NCBI GenBank assembly: GCA_905215195.1 | Contig: CAJMPF010000008.1 | Location: 1-18,941 of the forward strand | From: an uncultured bacterium | GTDB lineage: Bacteria; Actinomycetota; Coriobacteriia; Coriobacteriales; Coriobacteriaceae | Reading direction: 5' to 3' | DNA: 18,941 nt | Shown here: in pieces, positions 7,865 to 14,344 of the stretch | Numbering within the stretch: the first letter of the stretch is position 1 | Layout of the letters: every line of letters starts with the position of its first letter | Notes under the pieces: generated by a model | What the model saw: the letters and a program-made list of their open reading frames with translations, nothing else | The model's database searches: none | Told to the model about the DNA's origin: nothing | Position numbers and translations under genes: made by a program

Positions 7865-9589
7865 CTACGAGCGCAGTGTAATTTTATCGCGCAGCGACTT
7901 GAGGTCTTCGGTGACGGTGCGGTCTTCCTGGATCATCTTCTGGACCTTTTTGTAGCTCGTGCTGACGGTCGAGTGGTTGCGGTTGCCAAATTCGGCGCCC
8001 ACCGCCGTGGTCGTCATTTCGCACATCTCGATGGCCAGGTAGATAGCGATATGGCGTGCTTTGGCGATATTGGCGTTGCGACGCGGGCCGATGAGCTCCT
8101 CGTGTGTCACGCCGTACTGCTCTTCGATGACGGACTGAACCGTCTGGACGTTGATCTTTTTGGCCGATGTGTCGAAGTACTGGCTGGCGATGGCGTCGAT
8201 ATCGTCAAAGGTGAGCTCCCCGCCCTCGCGTTCGCGGTCGCCCGCCTCGCCGGCGCAGCGCTCGCAGAAGCTCTCGAGTTCGCGGATGTTGGTGCCCGAC
8301 ACCTCTGCCATGTGCTTAAAGTGCTCATCGGTCAGGTGCCCGCCGTCGCCCCCATAGGCCGCCAGCAGCGAGTCGTCGCCTGCCTCGGGAGCGGCGACGA
8401 TGGTGTTCTCGTAATAGCGCTGCAAGATCTTGTATTTCATCTCGTAACTGGGCTCTGCGACTAGGCAGAGCATGCCGGCGTTGAAGCGGCTGGTCAGACG
8501 CTCGTCCATGCTCAGGTCCTTGGGGGCGCGGTCTGCCGCGATGACGACTTTCTTGTTGTTGCGGATGAACTCGTCCATGAGCTGGAAAAAGTAGTCCACG
8601 CTCGCGCGCTTGCCGATGATGTTTTGGATGTCATCGATGATGAGCACGTCCACGCCGTGGTACGCCTGCATGATGGGGGCGTTGCTCTTCTTTTGGCGGT
8701 CGAACTCGGTCATCAGGTCGTCCAGATATGCCTGGGAGTTGGCGTACTTGACCTTGATCTCGGGCGACTTCTCGGCGAGCTCGTTTTTGATGGCAAGCAG
8801 CAGGTGCGTCTTGCCCAGGCCCGATTTGCCGTAGATGAACAGTGATGTGCATGTGCCGCGCTCGTCCGCGAGGGCGGCAAACTTGAGTGCCGAGCGATAG
8901 GCATGGCTGTTCTCGGGGCCGTAGACAAAGTTCTCAAAGGTAAATTTTGAGTTCGCGGCGAGCGGGGCTCCATCCGTATTCTGCTCGGCCGGCACGGTCG
9001 GTGCTGGCATGGGTGAAGCGGGGGTCGCAGCTTGCGTGGATTTGGTCGGCGCTCCGCCCTTCATCTGGTTCATCATGCGACGAAAATCATCGGCCGAGAG
9101 CGTGTTCTTGATTGCAATGCCCGAATCCGCGCCCGCCGCTGCGTCGTGAGCGATGGGCATGTGCGTGACGGGTGCGTTCGTTGACGTCGCCGCCGCGGTC
9201 GGCAACGGTGCCATGGTTTCACGGGAAACATCGCTGTGCTGGTGCTCGATTGTAGGCACGTCGCTTGCGGAGGCTGTTCCCGTCGGGGAAGCAGCGGGAG
9301 CCGTGGCAGGCGCCGTCGCGGCAGCGGATTCCGTCGCGGCGCCTTGCGGCGCCACGATGTCGAGCGCAATCGGTGCAAAGGCGATTTCTTCCAGATAGGC
9401 CTCAATAGTCGGCTGATGCTTTTTGAGCTGCGCGATGGCAAAGCGCGAGGGGGCCTCGATCGTGAGCGTATCTTCGGTCAGGCTTATGGCGCGCGATTGC
9501 CCCAGCATGTTGATGAGGCGTGCATCTTGGCCGTCGCGCTGGCAAAAGGCGATGGCATCCCCCAGGATGATGCTTGCTTCCTCGTCCAC
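7865..9589 (-). CDS. dnaA: Chromosomal replication initiator protein DnaA
   Basis: DnaA binds origin boxes, oligomerises with ATP and melts the unwinding element. The 574 residues exceed the usual ~450 because domain II (about 80-225) is a long Ala/Thr/Pro-rich linker. Domain I is 1-80. AAA+ domain III has Walker A (GKSGLGKTH, Lys260) and Walker B VDVLIIDDIQ. Domain IV carries the DnaA helix-turn-helix signature ending FGNRNHSTV. In that signature the nearly universal Asp of RDHTT is Asn538 and the following positions are His539-Ser540; the preceding loop has Thr where E. coli has Pro423. The GTG start (9587-9589) has GGGAGAG about 5 nt upstream. It begins 15 nt after the stop of the GHKL-ATPase gene, so the two are probably co-transcribed. 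The linker also carries a degenerate parS (9215-9230). Confidence 0.98.
   Translation of the reverse strand: MDEEASIILGDAIAFCQRDGQDARLINMLGQSRAISLTEDTLTIEAPSRFAIAQLKKHQPTIEAYLEEIAFAPIALDIVAPQGAATESAAATAPATAPAASPTGTASASDVPTIEHQHSDVSRETMAPLPTAAATSTNAPVTHMPIAHDAAAGADSGIAIKNTLSADDFRRMMNQMKGGAPTKSTQAATPASPMPAPTVPAEQNTDGAPLAANSKFTFENFVYGPENSHAYRSALKFAALADERGTCTSLFIYGKSGLGKTHLLLAIKNELAEKSPEIKVKYANSQAYLDDLMTEFDRQKKSNAPIMQAYHGVDVLIIDDIQNIIGKRASVDYFFQLMDEFIRNNKKVVIAADRAPKDLSMDERLTSRFNAGMLCLVAEPSYEMKYKILQRYYENTIVAAPEAGDDSLLAAYGGDGGHLTDEHFKHMAEVSGTNIRELESFCERCAGEAGDREREGGELTFDDIDAIASQYFDTSAKKINVQTVQSVIEEQYGVTHEELIGPRRNANIAKARHIAIYLAIEMCEMTTTAVGAEFGNRNHSTVSTSYKKVQKMIQEDRTVTEDLKSLRDKITLRS
9215..9230. promoter_or_regulatory. 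Degenerate parS-like site inside dnaA
   Basis: GGTTTCACGGGAAACA matches the perfect parS TGTTTCACGTGAAACA at 14 of 16 positions (differences at positions 1 and 10). It encodes DVSRET (DnaA residues 120-125) in the disordered linker, where sequence is free to vary. A ParB site close to the origin is plausible; binding strength is unknown. Confidence 0.5.
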
Positions 9590-9604
9590 TGTCTCTCCCG
9601 TTCT

Positions 9605-10957
9605 TTAGCTCTGAGCTCGCACGCGAGCGGCGCCGAGTTCGGTCAGATGGTATTTCTGGCCATGCTTGATGACCAAGCCGGCCTGCGCCAAGTCATTGAG
9701 CGTGCGTGACCAAGTGGGGGCCGAGTTTCCAAACGCCCTCGCAAGATCGGTTGCGCCGCACGCTTGATTTTGCGCCAGATAGCCCAGCGCGGCGTTGCCG
9801 CGATCGCTTACGAACACGTCCGGTTGTGGCTGTGCATACTGATTTACTGCATTAGGATACATCATTTGAGCTGCTGGTTGTTGAGAACTCTGCGTCGGCG
9901 GCATTTGCTGTTGAAAACTTTGAGGCCACTGTTGGTAAGGCTGCGGAGGCGTCTGCTGGGCCCAGGGGTTGTACTGCTGCTGCGGCATCTGCTGGTACGG
10001 CTGCTGATATCCCTGCTGGTACTGCTGCGGGAACTGCTGGCCATACCCCAGTGGCGGCATCTGCTGATATGGATATCCCTGTTGGTACGGCTGATAGCCC
10101 ATTTGCTGACCACCCGGTGCCCCTGTCGCCTGCTGCATTGCTGCTGCATCCTGATCAGCCAGTGGCATGGCCTCTGGCATGTTTGGCGGCATCGACATAG
10201 ATGCCGCCTGGGGTTCTTGTGTGGGAAGCATTCCGGGCTGCTGCATCTGTCCCACGGGGGGCTGCATCTGCTGCGTTGCCATGGGCTGCTGCGCAAAAGC
10301 TCCCGGCAGGGGATATGTGGGCTGCTCCGTTTCGGGCCGCACGGCAGCGCCGCGTCCGCCGGCACGCTCGATTTCCTGCACGCGTTTAGGGTTCAGGCTT
10401 ACCGTAACCACGGTGCCGTTGCCCATGTTGTCCTCGATGGATACGGCACCGCCGGCGTTTTCCAAATACTCCTGCACCATGGGAAACCCTGCTCCGGTTC
10501 CACGGATATAGCGCTTCATCTTGCTGTTTGCGCTGGTAACGCCAAAGTCGAAAGCGCGTTCCTTGTCGTCGATGCCGGGTCCTTGATCAGCAAAGCGGAT
10601 GGTGTCTCCGCCGTCCAGAATCGAGATGATGGGCTCGGCAAAGTGTGCGTGGATAAAGTTTTCGACAATCTCGCGGATGACCATGAGCGAGATATGGCCA
10701 CCTTGTTCTTTCATGCACTGGTAGACGGTGTTGGTCGTCTCTTCCAAATACGTGCGGACATCTTGCGGATCAATGACGATCACCCGCGGTGTCGACAGCA
10801 TGTCGTCATAGACGGCGATGCGCGCGGCGTACATGGCTTTTGGCGCCTGCGTGGTCGTCTGCTCGCCTTCCGCACGCTCTTCGCGCACGCCGGTGATGTG
10901 CTCGTTGTCGGGTGCCGGGTCTCCGGAATCGACCATGGTGTAAAAGTCGTCAGACAT
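9605..10957 (-). CDS. GHKL ATPase with Gln/Tyr-rich linker and C-terminal winged helix, upstream of dnaA
   Basis: I do not recognise a named family for this 450-residue protein. Residues ~41-190 form a GHKL (Bergerat) ATP-binding fold: N-box REIVENFIHAHF (Glu96, Asn100), G1 box DQGPG (124-128), G2 box GTGAG (153-157), then GNGTVVTVSL. It resembles the ATPase of anti-sigma kinases and histidine kinases, but there is no phosphoacceptor-His dimerisation domain, no receiver and no membrane segment. Residues ~209-379 are low-complexity Gln/Pro/Met/Tyr with YQQ-type repeats (288-345). Residues ~384-446 look like a winged helix (LGYLAQNQACGATDLARAFG... then a wing at KHGQKYHLTELG). The start is ATG 10955-10957 with only a weak GAG-type RBS. 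dnaA starts 15 nt after its stop, so it probably leads the dnaA operon and may regulate initiation or transcription near oriC. Function is inference. Confidence 0.9.
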   Translation of the reverse strand: MSDDFYTMVDSGDPAPDNEHITGVREERAEGEQTTTQAPKAMYAARIAVYDDMLSTPRVIVIDPQDVRTYLEETTNTVYQCMKEQGGHISLMVIREIVENFIHAHFAEPIISILDGGDTIRFADQGPGIDDKERAFDFGVTSANSKMKRYIRGTGAGFPMVQEYLENAGGAVSIEDNMGNGTVVTVSLNPKRVQEIERAGGRGAAVRPETEQPTYPLPGAFAQQPMATQQMQPPVGQMQQPGMLPTQEPQAASMSMPPNMPEAMPLADQDAAAMQQATGAPGGQQMGYQPYQQGYPYQQMPPLGYGQQFPQQYQQGYQQPYQQMPQQQYNPWAQQTPPQPYQQWPQSFQQQMPPTQSSQQPAAQMMYPNAVNQYAQPQPDVFVSDRGNAALGYLAQNQACGATDLARAFGNSAPTWSRTLNDLAQAGLVIKHGQKYHLTELGAARVRAQS

Positions 10958-10990
10958 GCCGCTCGCAATCTTTCAAAAGGTTTCGAACAA

Positions 10991-11019
10991 ATAGTAGCTC
11001 ACCGTGCAACGTTTCTCAT
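10991..11019 (-). promoter_or_regulatory. Candidate promoter of the ATPase-dnaA operon
   Basis: On the minus strand ATGAGA (11014-11019), a 17-nt spacer and TACTAT (10991-10996) each match the sigma-A consensus 4/6. It lies about 34 nt before the ATPase start codon, directly downstream of the DnaA-box cluster, which would suit autoregulation. It is weak and position-driven. Confidence 0.3.
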
Positions 11020-11020
11020 C

Positions 11021-11131
11021 TTTCGACAACTTTTCAAAACTTGTTGAAAACTTTGGAAAACGGGCGAAAAGTTCTCAACATTGCCAACATGACCTGTTGA
11101 AAACTCGATGAAATATCGTGAAAAGTTGTCG
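11021..11131. promoter_or_regulatory. DnaA-box-like cluster upstream of the dnaA operon (oriC, part 1)
   Basis: The gap 10958-11302 has no gene. It holds TTTTCAACA twice on the minus strand (11042-11050, 11095-11103), TTCTCAACA on the plus strand (11072-11080), and box-like CTTTCGACA and TTTTCAAAA at 11020-11039. A 13-bp perfect inverted repeat, CGACAACTTTTCA (11024-11036) and its complement (11119-11131), encloses the cluster. The transcription direction of the whole window flips across this interval, as expected at an origin. Beyond 11131 I see only the rpmH promoter and leader. DnaA binding is inferred. Confidence 0.65.
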
Positions 11132-11200
11132 TACCCCGCAAATTTCAGTTGGGCTTATGGGGGAACCGTGTGAACTGCGCGACCTTTTACCTTTGATTTC

Positions 11201-11230
11201 TTGACATTTGAACATTGATTTCCCTACAAT
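11201..11230 (+). promoter_or_regulatory. rpmH operon promoter
   Basis: A perfect -35, TTGACA (11201-11206), an 18-nt spacer and TACAAT (11225-11230; 5/6) form the best sigma-A promoter in the window. Transcription should start near 11237, giving a leader of about 65 nt before rpmH. Confidence 0.85.
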
Positions 11231-11256
11231 CTTCAAGCTCACGTGTCTATATCTGC

Positions 11257-11274
11257 GTCCGCGCTCCCGCGGAC
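11257..11274 (+). other. GC-rich hairpin in the rpmH leader
   Basis: GTCCGCG (11257-11263) and CGCGGAC (11268-11274) form a perfect 7-bp stem with loop CTCC, between the predicted transcription start and the RBS. No T-run follows, so it is not a terminator. It could stabilise the mRNA or bind a regulator; no role is shown. Confidence 0.55.
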
Positions 11275-11302
11275 ACTCGAAATGCAGCAGGAGGAACTTA
11301 AG

Positions 11303-11437
11303 ATGAAGCGTACGTATCAGCCTAATAAGCGTAAGCGTGCCAAGACCCATGGCTTCCGTGCCCGTATGGCCACCAAGGGTGGTCGTGCCGTGCTCGCCCG
11401 TCGCCGCGCCAAGGGCCGCAAGCGTCTCACTGTCTAG
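11303..11437 (+). CDS. rpmH: 50S ribosomal protein L34
   Basis: L34 is a small basic protein of the large ribosomal subunit that binds 23S rRNA. The 44 residues, MKRTYQPNKRKRAKTHGF through RRRAKGRKRLTV, match the family along its whole length. The ATG at 11303 is preceded by AGGAGG (11289-11294) 8 nt upstream. A frame-consistent upstream ATG at 11243 would add 20 unrelated residues and lacks an RBS, so it was rejected. It opens the rpmH-rnpA-yidD-yidC-jag operon and is divergent from the dnaA operon. Confidence 0.98.
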   Translation: MKRTYQPNKRKRAKTHGFRARMATKGGRAVLARRRAKGRKRLTV

Positions 11438-11457
11438 CAGCGATACACACATCTCGC

Positions 11458-11796
11458 ATGAAGACAATTAAGTCTCGGCAAGATTTCGAGCATGTGTTCA
11501 GTCAGGGTCGTCGTTTCAATCACCCTCTGATTCGAATGACCATATGTGAATCGGTTGGCGAAGGCGACTCCGGAAGGGTCGCCTTCGTTGGTGCTAAACG
11601 GCTCGGTTGTGCAGTTGTGCGCAACCGTTCTAAGCGTGTGATGCGCGAAGCCGCCCGCAGCTGCGGATTTCCCGTTGCGGGTTATGACATCATCTTGTTT
11701 GCAACTCCCAAGACGAGGGTTTCCTCGCCGCAGGAGATGGACAAGGCGTTGCGTTCGCTTATGAAGCGCGCCGGCGTTGCCGGGGAGGAGCGATGA
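11458..11796 (+). CDS. rnpA: Ribonuclease P protein component
   Basis: RnpA assists the catalytic RNA of RNase P in trimming the 5' leader of pre-tRNAs. The 112-residue product begins MKTIKSRQDFEHVFSQGRRF, typical of the family, and has the RNA-binding RNR motif VVRNRSKRVMREA (Arg55-Arg60). The ATG at 11458 lies 20 nt after the rpmH stop with no clear Shine-Dalgarno, which may keep its output below that of L34. The stop overlaps the yidD start by 4 nt (ATGA). Confidence 0.97.
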   Translation: MKTIKSRQDFEHVFSQGRRFNHPLIRMTICESVGEGDSGRVAFVGAKRLGCAVVRNRSKRVMREAARSCGFPVAGYDIILFATPKTRVSSPQEMDKALRSLMKRAGVAGEER

Positions 11797-12017
11797 GCAA
11801 TCACGTTTTGCGACGTGTTGCCATCGCTCCTATTCGCATATATCAACAGGTTATTTCGCCCTTATTGCCTGACGCCTGCATTTATTACCCAACGTGCTCG
11901 CAATACGCCGTCCAGGCGATTGAGAAGCACGGTGTTTTGAGAGGCTGCTGGCTTGCCGTGAGGCGCATCGCTCGCTGCAATCCCCTGCACGTCGGCGGTT
12001 ATGACCCTGTGCCCTAG
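11793..12017 (+). CDS. yidD: Membrane protein insertion efficiency factor YidD
   Basis: YidD is a small amphipathic membrane-associated protein that aids YidC-dependent insertion. Its 74 residues carry the family signature: PLLPDACIYYPTCSQYAVQAI, then HGVLRGCWLAVRRIARCNPLH and the ending GGYDPVP, including three conserved Cys. The ATG overlaps the rnpA stop (ATGA), with GGGGAGGAG just upstream. Length is typical. It is directly followed by yidC. Confidence 0.96.
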   Translation: MSNHVLRRVAIAPIRIYQQVISPLLPDACIYYPTCSQYAVQAIEKHGVLRGCWLAVRRIARCNPLHVGGYDPVP

Positions 12018-12046
12018 CGGGCACTCGCTATCGGAGGAAAACTTAC

Positions 12047-12817
12047 ATGTGGGATTGGATCGTTAACATCCTTTTCGAGCTGCTCAAGCTCATCCAGACC
12101 TTTGCGGTCGACTGGGGCCTGTCCATCATCATCCTGGTGGTCATCATCCGTCTGCTGCTGACGCCGCTCATGCTCAAGTCGACCAAGTCGACGGCTCGCA
12201 TGCAGGTGCTGCAGCCCAAGATGCTCGAGATCCAGGAGCGCTATGCCGACGATCCCCAGCGTCAGGCCGAGGAGATGCAGAAGTTCTACAGCGAGAACAA
12301 GTTCAACCCCATGGCTGGCTGTCTGCCGCTGCTGATTCAGATGCCTATCCTGTTCGCCCTGTTTACATTGCTGCGCAACCTGCCGCAGTACTTTAACGAC
12401 GGCACGTTCTCGTTCTTCAACATCCTGCCCGACCTGACCACCACGCCGAGCGCTTCCTTTGCCGATGGCTTTATGGTTGCACTGCCTGCGCTGGTTTGCC
12501 TGATCCTGTTCGCCGTCCTGACCCTGATTCCGCAGCTCTATATGTCGCGCAACCAGACCGGCCAGCAGGCTCAGAGCATGCGTATGATGGCCGTTGTCAT
12601 GACGGTCATGATGCTTTGGATGGGCTGGAGCCTTCCCGTTGGTGTTCTGCTGTACTACGACGTCTCGTCTGCTTGGCAGGTTATCCAGCAGATTTTTGTG
12701 ACGCAGAAGGTCATCGACAAGGCGAAGGCCGATGAGGAGGAGCGTCTTAAGAACGCTCCGCTGCAGGTTGAGGTCACTCGTCGAGAGAAGAAGCCGCGCC
12801 CGCACAAGAAGAAGTAG
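12047..12817 (+). CDS. yidC: Membrane protein insertase YidC/Oxa1 family
   Basis: YidC inserts and folds inner-membrane proteins, alone or with Sec. The 256-residue form lacks the large periplasmic domain of Gram-negative YidC. The hydrophilic-groove arginine is Arg35 in VIIRLLLTPL; a charged cytoplasmic hairpin (about 43-86) follows, then hydrophobic segments near 91-110, 141-163 and 178-204. The NPMAGCLPLLIQMPILFALF motif is typical. There is no lipobox. The C-terminal tail (243-256) is Lys/Arg-rich, as in ribosome-contacting YidC proteins. GGAGG lies about 9 nt before the ATG. Neighbours yidD and jag are the usual partners. Confidence 0.97.
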   Translation: MWDWIVNILFELLKLIQTFAVDWGLSIIILVVIIRLLLTPLMLKSTKSTARMQVLQPKMLEIQERYADDPQRQAEEMQKFYSENKFNPMAGCLPLLIQMPILFALFTLLRNLPQYFNDGTFSFFNILPDLTTTPSASFADGFMVALPALVCLILFAVLTLIPQLYMSRNQTGQQAQSMRMMAVVMTVMMLWMGWSLPVGVLLYYDVSSAWQVIQQIFVTQKVIDKAKADEEERLKNAPLQVEVTRREKKPRPHKKK

Positions 12818-12834
12818 TGGGATATCAATCTTAT

Positions 12835-12846
12835 TTAGGTACCTAA
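12835..12846. repeat. 12-bp perfect palindrome, copy 1
   Basis: TTAGGTACCTAA lies in the short gap between yidC and jag, 15 nt before the jag ATG. The identical palindrome, also followed by C, occurs at 16339-16350 at the end of the parAB operon. A shared operator or recognition site is possible. Confidence 0.5.
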
Positions 12847-12861
12847 CTTTTGGAGTACGTT

Positions 12862-13431
12862 ATGTCTGAAGAGATCATCGAGGATATGCTTGAGGAGGTT
12901 GCCCCGCAGGTCGCGGGCGATTATCCCGAGATTGCACAGCGCTACAAGGCTGGTGAAGAGCTGACTGATGAGGAGCTCGATACCATTGCCGATGTTGCGA
13001 TTTCCATCCTGCGTTCCATCCTTTCGCACTTCGATGCCGCCAACTCTCCTATCGATGAGTATGAGGGCGACGAGGGTGAGCTGATTTTGGATGTAACGGC
13101 TCCCGACCTTGCTGTTCTCATTGGCCGTCATGGTCGCACCCTTGATGCCCTTCAGGTTATGTTCTCTTTGCTGGTGAGCCGCAAACTTGGCTTTAGGTAT
13201 CCGGTTGTAGTGGACGTAGAGGGATACAAGAGTCGCCGTCAGGACAAGGTTGCTTCCATGGCTCAGTCTGCTGCCGAGCGTGCCATCCGCACTCATAAGA
13301 GTGTTTCGCTTCCGCCCATGAATGCCTACGAGCGTCGACTGGTTCACATTGCACTTCGTGGCAATGATGCCGTCGATACTCATTCTGAGGGTTCTGACCC
13401 TGATCGCCATGTGGTGATTGTTGCTCGATAA
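12862..13431 (+). CDS. jag: Jag/KhpB RNA-binding protein (KH and R3H domains)
   Basis: Jag (KhpB/EloR) is an RNA-binding protein linked to cell elongation and division in Gram-positives. The 189-residue product has a KH domain with GxxG loop LIGRHGRTLDALQ (86-98) and a C-terminal R3H domain with ERRLVHIAL (Arg158-x3-His162). The N-terminal ~60 residues are acidic and helical rather than a clear Jag-N domain. The ATG at 12862 with GGAG 6 nt upstream was chosen over an in-frame TTG at 12850, which lacks an RBS. It follows yidC in the conserved order and ends the operon at a terminator. Confidence 0.94.
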   Translation: MSEEIIEDMLEEVAPQVAGDYPEIAQRYKAGEELTDEELDTIADVAISILRSILSHFDAANSPIDEYEGDEGELILDVTAPDLAVLIGRHGRTLDALQVMFSLLVSRKLGFRYPVVVDVEGYKSRRQDKVASMAQSAAERAIRTHKSVSLPPMNAYERRLVHIALRGNDAVDTHSEGSDPDRHVVIVAR

Positions 13432-13450
13432 TCTTCTCTAGCTTATGCTA

Positions 13451-13481
13451 AGGGGACGTGGTTTCCACGTCCCCTTTTTTT
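13451..13481 (+). terminator. Intrinsic terminator of the rpmH-jag operon
   Basis: Perfect stem GGGGACGTGG (13452-13461) and CCACGTCCCC (13465-13474) with loop TTT, followed by seven T residues (13475-13481). It starts 20 nt after the jag stop. Confidence 0.95.
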
Positions 13482-13527
13482 GTCAAAAGTTCTCGATACA
13501 CTGATTTTTGTCAGAAAGGAGCTTTCG

Positions 13528-14265
13528 TTGTTAGTACTTACTGATCAGCAGGCTGACGAGATGTTGAGTCGTCTAACTTCCTATTGCAAAGAGTATTCCT
13601 TGAGCGTAACTGATGTTGAGCTGAGGAAATGTATTCAGCATTTGGATTTGGTTCTAGAAACAAATAAGACAACCAATCTCACCCGTATTCTTAACGTAGA
13701 AGATGCTGCAGTACTTCATATCCTCGACTCACTTGTTTTGCTCCCCTATATCAACAAGGCTCCTGAGGGCGCTTTGCTCGATATGGGAACAGGTGCGGGC
13801 TTCCCAGGTATTCCATTAACCATAACCACGCATCGTAAAGCTACTTATATTGACTCTGTTGGCAAGAAGGTTGATGCGGTTAAATCCTTTGTCCATGCTC
13901 TTGGATTGAAACATGCTCATGCGGTTCATGATCGTCTTGAAGAATATGCTCGAAGCCATAAGAAGCAGTTCTCTGTTGTAACCGCCCGCGCACTGGCCCC
14001 TCTACCGATTCTTGTTGAGTATGCGGCTCCGTATCTGAAGGATGGAGGGCTATTTGTTATAACCAAGGGCAATCCTTCGAATGAGGAGCTTGCTTCCGGC
14101 ATGTCAGCAGCTAAGATTTGCGGCTTCACTTTGCTTCTGAATGACGCAATTGATTTGCCTGAAGGCTTGGGTCACAGGGAGTTCATTGTTCTTAAGAAGA
14201 GTCATCCAGCATCCGTCTCATTGCCTCGTGCAAATGGCGTGGCAAAGAAGAATCCGCTTGCCTAG
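13528..14265 (+). CDS. rsmG: 16S rRNA (guanine-527 N7)-methyltransferase RsmG
   Basis: RsmG (GidB) methylates N7 of G527 in 16S rRNA using S-adenosylmethionine. The SAM-binding motif LLDMGTGAGFPGIPL starts near residue 83, and NLTRI upstream and TARALAPLPILVEY later are family features. The frame is open back to 13480, but that start is a TTG inside the preceding terminator T-tract. I chose TTG at 13528 (MLVLTDQQ), which has AAGGAG 6 nt upstream, giving 245 residues. GC falls to about 44%, well below the left arm. The stop is 1 nt before the first parS. rsmG next to parAB is a classic origin arrangement. Confidence 0.94.
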   Translation: MLVLTDQQADEMLSRLTSYCKEYSLSVTDVELRKCIQHLDLVLETNKTTNLTRILNVEDAAVLHILDSLVLLPYINKAPEGALLDMGTGAGFPGIPLTITTHRKATYIDSVGKKVDAVKSFVHALGLKHAHAVHDRLEEYARSHKKQFSVVTARALAPLPILVEYAAPYLKDGGLFVITKGNPSNEELASGMSAAKICGFTLLLNDAIDLPEGLGHREFIVLKKSHPASVSLPRANGVAKKNPLA

Positions 14266-14266
14266 A

Positions 14267-14282
14267 TGTTTCACGTGAAACA
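14267..14282. promoter_or_regulatory. parS: parS site 1
   Basis: TGTTTCACGTGAAACA, a perfect palindromic match to the bacterial parS consensus bound by ParB. It begins 1 nt after the rsmG stop and is the first of three evenly spaced copies. Confidence 0.97.
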
Positions 14283-14305
14283 TAATGGATACTAACAACT
14301 TGCAG

Positions 14306-14321
14306 TGTTTCACGTGAAACA
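14306..14321. promoter_or_regulatory. parS: parS site 2
   Basis: Identical 16-bp TGTTTCACGTGAAACA, starting exactly 39 bp after site 1. Confidence 0.97.
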
Positions 14322-14344
14322 TGGCGGTTGATATCGATTCGGAA

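Noticed and set aside
9890..10290. CTG-rich stretch as a tandem repeat or CRISPR-like array
   Set aside because: Units are irregular, lie in frame and encode the Gln/Tyr-rich linker; there are no constant repeats with unique spacers.
11243..11302. 20-residue N-terminal extension of L34
   Set aside because: L34 homology starts at MKRTYQPN with a proper AGGAGG. The extension covers the leader hairpin and has no RBS.
11075..11467. 130-codon frame antisense to rpmH and its leader
   Set aside because: It overlaps the rpmH promoter, leader and gene on the opposite strand and resembles no protein family.
12850..12861. TTG start for jag
   Set aside because: GGAG at 12852-12855 is correctly spaced for the ATG at 12862, and the TTG lacks an RBS.
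13480..13527. Upstream TTG start for rsmG
   Set aside because: It lies in the T-tract of the jag terminator, while TTG at 13528 has AAGGAG 6 nt upstream.
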